From Lentisphaera sp. (GTDB lineage: Bacteria > Verrucomicrobiota > Lentisphaeria > Victivallales > GWF2-50-93), in NCBI GenBank assembly GCA_020721745.1, contig DYMC01000098.1, forward strand, positions 1 to 9,021: a DNA stretch of 9,021 nt. The letters are read 5' to 3'. The number at the start of each line of letters is the position of its first letter. The stretch's first letter is position 1. Made by a program: the position numbers and the translations under genes. The notes beneath the pieces are model-generated. The model had not been told where the DNA came from and did not search any database. It worked only from the letters and a program-made list of their open reading frames with translations. Of this stretch, positions 1 to 6,303 are shown piece after piece.

Positions 1-54
1 GCGGCAAGCGTCGCTTCGCTCGGCAAGGCGCGTCCGGAGTTTTGCAATTGGCTC
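1..54 (-). repeat. Partial dispersed MITE-like repeat, terminal end
   Basis: Read on the minus strand, this stretch starts GAGCCAATTGCAAAACTCCG and continues GACGCG, matching the left end of the element at 5027-5177 (GAGCCAATTGCAAAATGCCG then GACGCG) apart from two bases. The rest is short self-complementary G+C-rich sequence (AGCG/CGCT arms), like the structured interior of the other copy. The element runs off the window's left edge, so its other end and any target duplication cannot be seen. It meets lactonase-like coding sequence at about base 55. That suggests it inserted into, or marks the breakpoint of, that gene. The family assignment rests on about 26 bases of similarity. Confidence 0.6.
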
Positions 55-575
55 TCCTATATATACCCGACCTGGGGATTGACAGGGTTGTGGCATACAG
101 ATATTCCGCAAAGAATGGAAGTTTAGAGAAAATGGAGGATGCGGGATTCAGATCCAGGCCCGGTGCGGGACCGCGGCACCTGGCCTTCGATGCCAACGGC
201 CGTTTCGCTTATCTCGTAAACGAGCTTGACAACAGCGTGCTGTCGTTGAAATTCCTGGACGGAAGCGGGATACTGGAGGAAGTATCAGGCATTTCCAGCC
301 TGCCTGCGAATTTCGCAGGGGAGAACACTGCGGCGGAAATACAGGTTGGTCCGGATGGAAGGAATCTCCACGTCTCGAACCGTGGACACGATTCGATGGC
401 CGTGTTCAAACTCTTCCCCGACGGGACCATAGGCCTTGTCGGACACAAGATTGGGGGAATCCGCAAGCCCCGGCATTTTGTTTTCTCTCCGGATGGAAGG
501 ATGTGCCTTGTATCGAACGAGGACGGGGGAGACATCACCTTTAGAAGAACGCCAGGTCTTGACTTTTTCCCGGAA
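42..575 (+). pseudogene. Fragment of a seven-bladed beta-propeller lactonase (6-phosphogluconolactonase-like family)
   Basis: The open frame encodes recognisable lactonase-family propeller sequence: YIPDLGIDRVVAYRY, then GAGPRHLAFDANGRFAYLVN, then GENTAAEIQVGPDGR, SNRGHDSMAVF and KPRHFVFSPDGR. Full family members are about 340-390 residues. Only about 170 residues from the middle and later blades are here. Similarity begins at about base 55, directly after a repeat element, so the N-terminal half is absent, although the frame stays open to the window edge. It fades after EDGGDITFRRTPGLDFF (about 575), so the last blade is missing. The frame then runs into the tmRNA and stops at 764, which is not meaningful coding. 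The listed start is a TTG inside the repeat. The protein is unlikely to fold or act as a lactonase. If the upstream half survives before the window, it may be a gene split by the repeat. Confidence 0.7.
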
Positions 576-586
576 TGTTGTATAAT
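559..586 (+). promoter_or_regulatory. Sigma-70-type promoter of the tmRNA gene
   Basis: The -35 box TTGACT (559-564) and a consensus -10 box TATAAT (581-586) are separated by 16 bp. Transcription would start near 593, giving a leader of about 25 nt before the mature tmRNA 5' end at 618; RNase P normally removes such a leader. The -35 box lies in the last recognisable codons of the lactonase relic. Confidence 0.8.
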
Positions 587-617
587 GTGGGTGTTCTTTT
601 TGGTAGAATCTCAATCT

Positions 618-971
<354 letters not shown>

Positions 972-979
972 CATCGTAG

Positions 980-1043
980 ATATTCACTGAACCCCGTCAT
1001 TCTTGAGATGTTGCAAGGAGCACGTCTTCAGTGAATATTTTTT
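980..1043 (+). terminator. Rho-independent terminator of the tmRNA, long-loop form
   Basis: A perfect 12-bp inverted repeat, ATATTCACTGAA (980-991) with TTCAGTGAATAT (1027-1038), is followed by a run of six T (1038-1043). The 35-nt loop is longer than usual. It begins 9 nt after the tmRNA CCA end, so it is well placed to end ssrA transcription. Confidence 0.75.
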
Positions 1044-1110
1044 GCGATTTTCGCGGTTTTGTCCAGGGGGAGATGCCGCGTCAACGATCAATTCAGGATG
1101 GACTATTCGG

Positions 1111-1800
1111 ATGGAAGGTTTGACGGAACTATGCATTGGACATTTGGAATGGGCCGCATCGAATGCTCGGACATGGGGGCTTCTCCTCATCTTCATATTC
1201 ATGGCGGTCGAGAGTTCGTTCATCCCCTTTCCCAGCGAGGTGGTGATGATACCGGCCGGCTTCCTGGCCTTCAGAGGGGATCTTGCGCTTGGCCTGCCGA
1301 TTCCGGATCTGGTTCTGGCGATGGCCGCCGGGCTGGCGGGTTCGATGGCCGGGGCATATGTCAACTATTATCTGGCGCTGTTCCTGGGCAGGCCGGTCCT
1401 GCACAAATGGGGAAAATACTTTTTCCTGCCCGAGGCCGCATTGGACCGGGCGGAAGAGGTCTTCCGCGAATATGGCGACATTGCCACCTTCGTCTGCCGC
1501 CTTCTTCCGGCGATACGGCAGCTCATATCCATCCCCGCCGGACTGGCGAGGATGAACTTCTGGAGATTCTCCATATTCACCGTGCTGGGGGCCGGGATAT
1601 GGACGGCCATCCTGGCCTTGGTCGGATATTACTTCGGATATCTTTCGCGGGACATGGGATACGCCGATCTGATCCACAAGGGCAAGGCGTTCATATCCCA
1701 TAATTACCTATGGCTTCTCATCGGGCTGGCGGGCATCGTGCTCGCCTACATCAAGGTTCATAATTCAGTCATGAAAACGAAATCCCCGCCGCTGTCCTAG
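1111..1800 (+). CDS. DedA-family (SNARE-associated/VTT domain) inner-membrane protein
   Basis: The 229-residue polytopic protein belongs to the DedA family, whose bacterial members act in lipid carrier and phospholipid translocation and in membrane homeostasis. Family marks are ESSFIPFPSEVVMIPAGFLA (about 34-53, with the acidic E34 and re-entrant loop), FLGRPVLHKWGKYFF (91-105) and FVCRLLPAIRQLISIPAGLARM (127-148). The last holds R130 and R136, equivalents of the family's essential arginines. FTVLGAGIWTAILALVGYYFG then forms the next membrane helix. A final hydrophobic helix spans about 200-215. The ATG at 1111 is chosen because the only earlier in-frame start (TTG at 1003) lies in the tmRNA terminator. 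A weak AGGA site sits 12 nt upstream. A 16-codon reading frame (1073-1123) overlaps this start out of frame. No clear promoter was seen after the tmRNA terminator. The subfamily and substrate cannot be told. Confidence 0.9.
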   Translation: MEGLTELCIGHLEWAASNARTWGLLLIFIFMAVESSFIPFPSEVVMIPAGFLAFRGDLALGLPIPDLVLAMAAGLAGSMAGAYVNYYLALFLGRPVLHKWGKYFFLPEAALDRAEEVFREYGDIATFVCRLLPAIRQLISIPAGLARMNFWRFSIFTVLGAGIWTAILALVGYYFGYLSRDMGYADLIHKGKAFISHNYLWLLIGLAGIVLAYIKVHNSVMKTKSPPLS

Positions 1801-1806
1801 CGCTCC

Positions 1807-1893
1807 GGGCCAACTGCAAAACTCCCCGTGGCCGCGCGGCAGGCTGAAAATCGCAGGCGACGGCCAGAAATGCCACCCTGCTTAATTTAGGAT
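1807..1893 (+). repeat. Composite dispersed repeat in the dedA-to-TPR gene spacer
   Basis: The spacer starts with GGGCCAACTGCAAAACTCC (1807-1825), similar to the terminal motif of the element at 5027-5177. It ends with TGCTTAATTTAGGAT (1879-1893), an exact inverted copy of 8969-8983. Between them is G+C-rich palindromic sequence, including GCCGCGCGGC and pairable TGGCC/GGCCA arms that may also serve as a dedA terminator. No flanking target duplication is visible. This is probably a degenerate or composite repeat. Confidence 0.5.
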
Positions 1894-1904
1894 GATGGGG
1901 TCAT

Positions 1905-1933
1905 TTGAAAAAAACACATTGTGCCGCTATAGT
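1905..1933 (+). promoter_or_regulatory. Promoter for the TPR-like gene and trpD
   Basis: TTGAAA (1905-1910) and TATAGT (1928-1933) are separated by an ideal 17 bp. The expected start of transcription (about 1940-1941) falls on the ATG at 1941, implying a leaderless mRNA. This also argues that the in-frame TTG at 1905 is a -35 box rather than a start codon. The promoter begins 12 bp after the repeat at 1879-1893. Confidence 0.55.
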
Positions 1934-1940
1934 CTGCTGT

Positions 1941-2330
1941 ATGTTAAAAAAACTTTTCATACTGGTGTTCGTAGTTGCCATAGTCGGGGTCGCATCCATT
2001 CCGATGTGGACAAGCTATATTGCCGACAGCGCGTTCGCGAAGCCGGAGCTTCCCGATGCGCCGGAGATGGCCGACAAGGCGATAAGGCTCAAGATGTATT
2101 TCTACATGTATGCCGACGCGAGGAAGATAGCGGAGAAGGCTATAATCTACTTTCCCGAATCCAAGTTCGCACCCAGCTACATCTACTCCGCCGGCCTATG
2201 CGCCGAGAAGGAGAAAAAAATAGATGTCGCCATCCACTGGTATCAATGCTTCCTCGAACGCTATCCAAAGCATAGCTGGGCCGCCAACACCACGAATGCC
2301 CTCGAGAAACTGAAAGGAATCTACAAGTGA
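1941..2330 (+). CDS. Small membrane-anchored TPR-like protein of unknown function
   Basis: The 129-residue protein begins MLKKLFILVFVVAIVGVASI, a lysine-tipped hydrophobic segment without an obvious signal peptidase site, so it is probably an N-terminal anchor with the rest in the periplasm. Residues about 58-126 look like two helix-turn-helix tetratricopeptide units: ARKIAEKAIIYFPESKFAPSY, then a GLCAEKEKKIDVAIHWYQCF pattern with LERYPKHSWA. This resembles the TPRs of BamD- or YbgF-like proteins. The ATG at 1941 is preferred; a TTG at 1905 would add 12 residues but coincides with a -35 box. No Shine-Dalgarno precedes 1941, consistent with leaderless initiation. Its TGA overlaps the trpD start (GTGA), so the two are co-transcribed and probably translationally coupled. 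Nothing links it to tryptophan synthesis by sequence. Confidence 0.7.
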   Translation: MLKKLFILVFVVAIVGVASIPMWTSYIADSAFAKPELPDAPEMADKAIRLKMYFYMYADARKIAEKAIIYFPESKFAPSYIYSAGLCAEKEKKIDVAIHWYQCFLERYPKHSWAANTTNALEKLKGIYK

Positions 2331-3343
2331 GCGTTTTCGACCTGTCGCTTGAAAAGCTCCTCTCCCGGAAGGACCTGTCCTACGACGAGGCCTTCGGGGC
2401 GATGTCCTCCATCATGGGCGGCGATGTCCCTCCGGCACGCCTGGCGGCATTCCTGTCTCTTCTCAAGTCGAAAGGGGAAAAGGCAGACGAGATAGGCGGA
2501 TGTACCGCCGCGATGAGAGAGAAGTCCATAAAGATAGAGTGCCATGCCCCTGATGCGGTTGACACCTGCGGGACCGGGGGCGACGGCGCCGGGACCTTCA
2601 ACATATCAACTGCGGCGGCGATAATCGCAAGCGGAGCCGGGCTCACCGTCGCCAAGCATGGCAACCGCTCCGTCTCCGGCAGGTCCGGCAGCGCGGATGT
2701 TCTCGAAAAGCTCGGCGTTGACATCTCCATGGCGCCGGAGAAGACGGAGAAATGCCTGGGCGCTGTCGGCATCGCGTTTCTCTTCGCGCCCAACTTTCAT
2801 CCGGCGATGAGGCACGCCGGGCCGGTCAGGAAGGAGCTCGGGTTCAGGACAATCTTCAACGTTCTCGGGCCGCTATGCAACCCGGCATCCGTCAAGAGGG
2901 CGGTTATAGGGGTCTATTCCGAATCTCTCTGCCGTCTCGTCGCCGATGCCGCGCTGAAGCTCGGCTACGAGAAGGCGCTCGTGATCCATAGCGAGGACGG
3001 CCTCGACGAGATAAGCCTCTGCGCGCCGACGCTGGTCTGCGAAATTCGCAACGGGGAGATTATCGAATACGAGTTCAATCCGGTCCACCATGGCTTCGCC
3101 CTATGCTCTCCTGCCGAGATATCCGGCGGCTCGGCCGAGGACAACGCCAGAATGATACTCGACATACTCGATCCCTCGCAAAATGACTCTCCCCGCCGCC
3201 AGATCTCGGTTTTGAACGCGGCCGCCGCGATTTTCGCAAGCGGAAGGCTTGCGAAATGGGACGAGGCCATTTCGACCGCCGCGGAGTCGGTGTCGAGCGG
3301 CTCCGCGATGAGAAAGCTCGATGCGCTGAAGAACTTCAAATAG
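2327..3343 (+). CDS. trpD: Anthranilate phosphoribosyltransferase
   Basis: TrpD transfers the phosphoribosyl group of PRPP to anthranilate, the second committed step of tryptophan synthesis, in the cytoplasm. At 338 residues it has normal length. Key elements are the helical N-terminal domain (1-70), the glycine-rich PRPP loop CGTGGDGAGTFNIST (81-95), KHGNRS (110-115), which contributes to substrate binding, HPAMRHAGPVRKELGFRTIFNVLGPLCNP (158-186) and the GLDE metal-binding acidic pair (D227, E228). No key residue is missing. The start is GTG at 2327, overlapping the upstream gene's stop by 4 nt, with an AAAGGA site 8 nt before it. No other trp gene is in the window, so it is either detached from the trp operon or at the end of a scattered pathway. 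It converges on the minus-strand EF-hand gene, 38 bp away. Confidence 0.96.
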   Translation: MSVFDLSLEKLLSRKDLSYDEAFGAMSSIMGGDVPPARLAAFLSLLKSKGEKADEIGGCTAAMREKSIKIECHAPDAVDTCGTGGDGAGTFNISTAAAIIASGAGLTVAKHGNRSVSGRSGSADVLEKLGVDISMAPEKTEKCLGAVGIAFLFAPNFHPAMRHAGPVRKELGFRTIFNVLGPLCNPASVKRAVIGVYSESLCRLVADAALKLGYEKALVIHSEDGLDEISLCAPTLVCEIRNGEIIEYEFNPVHHGFALCSPAEISGGSAEDNARMILDILDPSQNDSPRRQISVLNAAAAIFASGRLAKWDEAISTAAESVSSGSAMRKLDALKNFK

Positions 3344-3347
3344 TGCG

Positions 3348-3374
3348 CAGCGTCCCCCCGGCCGTGAGACGCTG
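3348..3374 (+). terminator. Possible hairpin between convergent trpD and EF-hand gene
   Basis: CAGCGTC (3348-3354) and GACGCTG (3368-3374) form a perfect 7-bp stem around a 13-nt loop, 5 nt after the trpD stop. There is no T-run on either side, so it may be a weak or Rho-assisted terminator or an mRNA-stabilising end. Its position in a 38-bp convergent gap supports an end-of-transcript role for both genes. Confidence 0.4.
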
Positions 3375-3381
3375 AGATGAA

Positions 3382-4923
3382 TTAGCGGCTCCTCCCCTTC
3401 CCGCCCCTCCCCGAGGATGCGCCACCGTTCCTTGTCCGATGCTGCTCTCCGGAGGAGGATTTCTTCTTGAACCCCTTCCCGAGAATGTCGTGGTCGTCGC
3501 TGTAGCTGTTTTTGCTTCTCGTCCTGGAGACCGCGCTGTCGCGGGAGACGGACTTGCCGTCGCGTTTTGTGACATTCTCGCGGTCGCGCTCCGTCCCTCC
3601 CTTCCATTTCGTGGATACGTCGGTGGTGCGGGTGTCGCCCTCCTTCGTGCTCGTCATGTCCTTGGTTCTGACGACTTCGCCGCCCTGCTTGGAGACCTCG
3701 CTGTGCCCTGTCACGGTCTTTCCGTCCTTCGTCAGCGTTCCGTCCACGTTCAGCGTCCCCTTCTCCCCGCTGATGGTCCCGTCTTTTGTCAGCGTATTTC
3801 CATCCTTTGTGATAGTGCCTTCCGCCTCGATGGTCTTGCCTCCCGAAGTGGTGATAGTCTTGTCGTAGGATACCGTGTCGCCATCTTTCGTGAAGTTGGC
3901 GTCTATCGTCCTGGATTCGCCGGTCTTCTCGTTAGTGATCGTGGCATCGCGGCTCACCGTGTTGCCGTCCTTCACGATAGTTCCTTCGCGGGTGCGGACG
4001 ACTTCGCCCTGCTCGTTCGTGACGCTGCCTTCGTGGGTGACGGTGTTGCCGTCCTTCACGGTCGTTCCCTCGTTGGTGAAGGTCTTTCCGCTCCCGGTGG
4101 TGGTCGTCCCGGAGTTGCTCCATTCCCCATCGCCCGTCTTCGTGACCGTTCCCTCGTGGGTAATGGTTTTCGCTCCATCGGAATTGGAAACTGTGCTGTT
4201 TGTCTTGACGTTTTCTTCGGTTGAAACATCAGAAATTGCGGATGAATCCGGGGATTCATTTTTCCTCTCCCTCGCCCTTTCCAATATTGTCTGTCTGTTA
4301 TTAATCTCCTTTTGTTTTTGGGCATGGCACTCGTCAAGAGTCAGCATTCCATCGTTGTTTTGATCGGCCATGTCAAGGCGCATTTTGCCGAAAAAATTGT
4401 TCTCGAAATTTTTGCTTGCATGGGCGATTTCGCTACTGTCCAAATAGCCATCTTTGTTTGTATCGGCTTCATTGAAGCGTTCTTTTGTGTAGAGGGTGTT
4501 GTTATAGTAATCGAAGGCCTTTTGCGCTCTATTTGATGCGTTTTCGCCGCTGATGCTGGTATTGTCCTGGCTGTTGTCGTCGAAGACATTCCTGTCCACG
4601 TCTTCCGCCGACAGGGTTTGAATTCTCTCGTCCGTCCCCGGATGTTTTTCCTCGATCCTGGCCCTGACCTTCTCCGGCAGGGAATTGTATGATCCCTTGA
4701 ACTTGGAGAGAAGTTCCTGGGCCTTTTCGTCCTCCCCGGCCATGACTGCGCTCCTGAACTGCTGACCGAGGCTTCTGACATCCTTGATCCTGGCGACGAA
4801 CTCCTGGATTTTTTCCTTCCTGGCCTCGCGCCAGCCTGCTCTCTGTTCCGATTCCGCTCCTGCGACCGCGGCAAGCATGAGCGCCGCCGCCCCGACGATT
4901 CCCATCATTGCTCCCGTCTTCAT
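3382..4923 (-). CDS. Secreted EF-hand protein with tandem Thr/Lys/Gly-rich repeats
   Basis: The 513-residue protein has a signal peptide (MKTGAMMGIV to AGA, cleavage near 23), so it is exported. Residues 24-110 are charged and helical. Two canonical EF-hand loops follow: DTNKDGYLDSSE (154-165) and DQNNDGMLTLDE (187-198). All coordinating positions are present, so Ca2+ binding is likely. Residues 258-478 are about eight tandem imperfect repeats of 26-29 residues, consensus GTxTKDGNTVTxxGxVTNE plus a variable arm, likely beta-rich. The tail (480-513) is rich in Lys, Arg, Ser and Gly. Start: ATG with GGAGG 9 nt upstream. No function is recognised; a cell-surface or envelope calcium-dependent structural role is an inference. 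A MITE-like element lies about 100 bp upstream, possibly separating it from its former regulatory region. Confidence 0.8.
   Translation of the reverse strand: MKTGAMMGIVGAAALMLAAVAGAESEQRAGWREARKEKIQEFVARIKDVRSLGQQFRSAVMAGEDEKAQELLSKFKGSYNSLPEKVRARIEEKHPGTDERIQTLSAEDVDRNVFDDNSQDNTSISGENASNRAQKAFDYYNNTLYTKERFNEADTNKDGYLDSSEIAHASKNFENNFFGKMRLDMADQNNDGMLTLDECHAQKQKEINNRQTILERARERKNESPDSSAISDVSTEENVKTNSTVSNSDGAKTITHEGTVTKTGDGEWSNSGTTTTGSGKTFTNEGTTVKDGNTVTHEGSVTNEQGEVVRTREGTIVKDGNTVSRDATITNEKTGESRTIDANFTKDGDTVSYDKTITTSGGKTIEAEGTITKDGNTLTKDGTISGEKGTLNVDGTLTKDGKTVTGHSEVSKQGGEVVRTKDMTSTKEGDTRTTDVSTKWKGGTERDRENVTKRDGKSVSRDSAVSRTRSKNSYSDDHDILGKGFKKKSSSGEQHRTRNGGASSGRGGKGRSR
3490..4152 (-). repeat. Coding tandem repeat array in the EF-hand protein (about 8 units)
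   Basis: Units of 78-87 bp encode repeats starting GTVTKTGDG, GTTVKDGNT, GTIVKDGNT, NFTKDGDT, GTITKDGNT, GTLTKDGKT, MTSTKEGDT and NVTKRDGKS. Middle units are closest to the consensus and the last two are degenerate and arginine-rich. The array appears old rather than a recent slippage product, since neighbouring units differ at many positions. Unit boundaries were set by eye. Confidence 0.65.
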
Positions 4924-5026
4924 CTGAATATCCTCCGTTTGTTTTTCCCCTTGATATCACGCCTCGATGCAATATAAACGGGCAGTCCCTGGGGAATATT
5001 TTAGCGGAAGGGAATTCTCTCACGAA

Positions 5027-5177
5027 GAGCCAATTGCAAAATGCCGGACGCGGCAAGCGCGTCCCTCCATTTTCACGCCGATTTTTCGCAAAAATCGGCG
5101 TGGAGGGGCATGCTTGTCGTGAGATCCCGAGCCCAAAGGGCCTCGGGGCATGCCCGCGAAAAGAGTTTTGCAACTAC
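5027..5177. mobile_element. 151-bp MITE-like structured element with 8-bp target duplication
   Basis: The ends are inverted repeats: GAGCCAATTGCAAAA at the left and TTTTGCAACTAC at the right (reverse complement GTAGTTGCAAAA). The element is flanked by an exact 8-bp direct repeat CTCACGAA (5019-5026 and 5178-5185), which looks like a target-site duplication. It contains no gene. The interior folds strongly: 5046-5052 with 5058-5064 (7 bp), 5076-5086 with 5090-5100 (11 bp, 3-nt loop) extended by 5064-5069 with 5101-5106, and 5106-5112 with 5149-5155 enclosing 5126-5131 with 5142-5147. It lies between the AEC stop and the EF-hand gene start and could alter transcription or transcript ends of either. 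It would need a transposase supplied elsewhere. Confidence 0.7.
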
Positions 5178-5206
5178 CTCACGAAAATAAAGCCCCCCTG
5201 CCATTT

Positions 5207-6166
5207 TCAAAGCCAATGTGCCAGGCTGAGCATCAGCGGGACGCTGGCGAGGCTGGCCGCATGGGTAACGAGCACGCTGGCCGTCATGAAGTCCTTGTCG
5301 CCCCCGTATATTTCGCTGAGGAGGATGCTGGCGACGGCTGTGGGCATTGCGGCGATGATGAAGAGGACATTCCTGTATTCCGCCGCGATTGGAAGAGCCC
5401 TTATTGCGAAAATCGCAATTGCCGGTATTACAAGCAGTCTGAGGACTGTCGCGAGCCACACGCTCCGTTTGTTTATTTCTTTCATGGGCATCAGCGCCAT
5501 TCTCGCGCCGCATACGACCATGGCGAGCGGGATGGTTGCAGTTCCGAGCGACTTCACCGAAAGCATCATTTTGCTGAAGAAGACGTGGGATGACAGGAAC
5601 TCCTTCAAGTCGAAGGACAAGCATCCCGAAAGCATTATCAAGGCAAGGGAGAAATACAGAGCCAGAAGCGGCGGGGCGAGGAAGTTCCCCAGAATCTTCC
5701 TGTCTAGTGAAAATCCCTTAAGCGACGCTATCCCGAGCGTCCAGAGTGCCGTTTCAGCGCCTATGGAGGCGTAGATCACGGCGGCGGCGCCGCGGCTGCC
5801 ACATAGGCTCATCGCTATCGGGATGGGGATGAAAGAATAATTGTTGATGGTGCATTGAAATTGGAATGCCCTCCGTTCTTCGCCGCTGTCGAAAACAGGC
5901 AGTCGCATGAATGCGAGCGCGATCAGGTATCCTGCAAGCATGATCCCGAAGCATCCTGCAGGCAGGAACCAGAGCGCCCGCAGTTCGGACAAGTCGAACG
6001 ACGATGTCATCGAGGATATTATCAGGCATGGGTAAATGAATCTGATGTGCACTGCGGAAATCTCGCGAAGACTCTTCTCCCCGATCAGCCCCGTCCTCGC
6101 GGAAAAAAATCCCGGCAACATCATCAGAAATATGCAAGACAGAATTATCAGAAGGTTTATGAACAT
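5207..6166 (-). CDS. AEC (auxin efflux carrier)-family membrane transporter
   Basis: The 319-residue protein is almost wholly hydrophobic, with about ten membrane segments, from MFINLLIILSCIFLMMLPGFF to the C-terminal SVPLMLSLAHWL. It fits the AEC fold: two five-helix halves, with the conserved NNYSFIPIPIA crossover-type motif (about 128-138) and NFLAPPLLALYFSL at the middle (about 183-196). AEC members move organic anions or amino-acid-like substrates across the inner membrane by secondary transport; the substrate here is unknown. Start: the ATG at 6166 is the first in frame after an upstream TAA. An AGGAAACGGA stretch lies well upstream, with no close Shine-Dalgarno. It is transcribed divergently from the multidomain persulfide reductase, with a mirror-image promoter, which suggests shared regulation and perhaps a sulfur-related substrate (inference only). 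Confidence 0.85.
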   Translation of the reverse strand: MFINLLIILSCIFLMMLPGFFSARTGLIGEKSLREISAVHIRFIYPCLIISSMTSSFDLSELRALWFLPAGCFGIMLAGYLIALAFMRLPVFDSGEERRAFQFQCTINNYSFIPIPIAMSLCGSRGAAAVIYASIGAETALWTLGIASLKGFSLDRKILGNFLAPPLLALYFSLALIMLSGCLSFDLKEFLSSHVFFSKMMLSVKSLGTATIPLAMVVCGARMALMPMKEINKRSVWLATVLRLLVIPAIAIFAIRALPIAAEYRNVLFIIAAMPTAVASILLSEIYGGDKDFMTASVLVTHAASLASVPLMLSLAHWL

Positions 6167-6214
6167 TTTGACCGTTTTGCGTTATACCGTTCCGTTTCCT
6201 GTTTTTGCGCGCTA

Positions 6215-6242
6215 ACTATGGCCTGATGTTCTGCTTTTTCAA
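6215..6242 (-). promoter_or_regulatory. Promoter of the AEC transporter gene (minus strand)
   Basis: On the minus strand, TTGAAA (6242-6237) and CATAGT (6220-6215) are 16 bp apart. Transcription would begin near 6207, giving a leader opening CAAAAACAGGAAACGGA. The -35 box is 2 bp from that of the opposing promoter, together forming the palindrome TTTTCAATCTTGAAAA (6236-6251). Confidence 0.5.
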
Positions 6243-6244
6243 TC

Positions 6245-6272
6245 TTGAAAACCGGAATTGATGCAATATATT
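6245..6272 (+). promoter_or_regulatory. Promoter of the persulfide reductase fusion gene
   Basis: TTGAAA (6245-6250) and TATATT (6267-6272) are 16 bp apart. Transcription would start near 6279-6281, giving a leader of about 24 nt that opens CAAAAACAGGAGACGGA and contains the AGGAG ribosome site (6288-6292), 11 nt before the ATG. Confidence 0.6.
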
Positions 6273-6303
6273 CGGCCCCTCAAAAACAGGAGACGGATTT
6301 TTT

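Larger units (their letters stand above)
6191..6297. promoter_or_regulatory. Mirror-symmetric divergent promoter region
   Basis: Around a centre at about 6243.5-6244, three pairs of elements mirror each other: the -35 boxes in TTTTCAATCTTGAAAA, the -10 boxes (6215-6220 and 6267-6272) and a 17-bp inverted repeat (6191-6207 and 6281-6297; 16 of 17 identical). The sequences between them are not similar. The inverted repeats coincide with the predicted 5' ends of both transcripts. They could be operator half-sites or conserved leaders. Confidence 0.55.

Noticed and set aside
1003..1110. Upstream TTG start for dedA at 1003
   Set aside because: It lies inside the tmRNA terminator loop, and the extra 36 residues show no resemblance to DedA N-termini.
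3490..4152. CRISPR-like or recent satellite repeat
   Set aside because: The periodicity of 78-87 bp is coding, in frame, and diverged at the DNA level. There are no spacers with exact repeats.
3439..4224. Long plus-strand open frames opposite the EF-hand gene
   Set aside because: They are shadows of repetitive coding sequence, giving repeated Val/Ser/Pro-rich translations. The minus-strand frame has a signal peptide, EF-hands and a good ribosome site.
4908..5774. Plus-strand open frame of 288 codons across the MITE and the AEC gene
   Set aside because: It runs across a structured non-coding repeat and the antisense of a clear membrane transporter, with no recognisable protein features.
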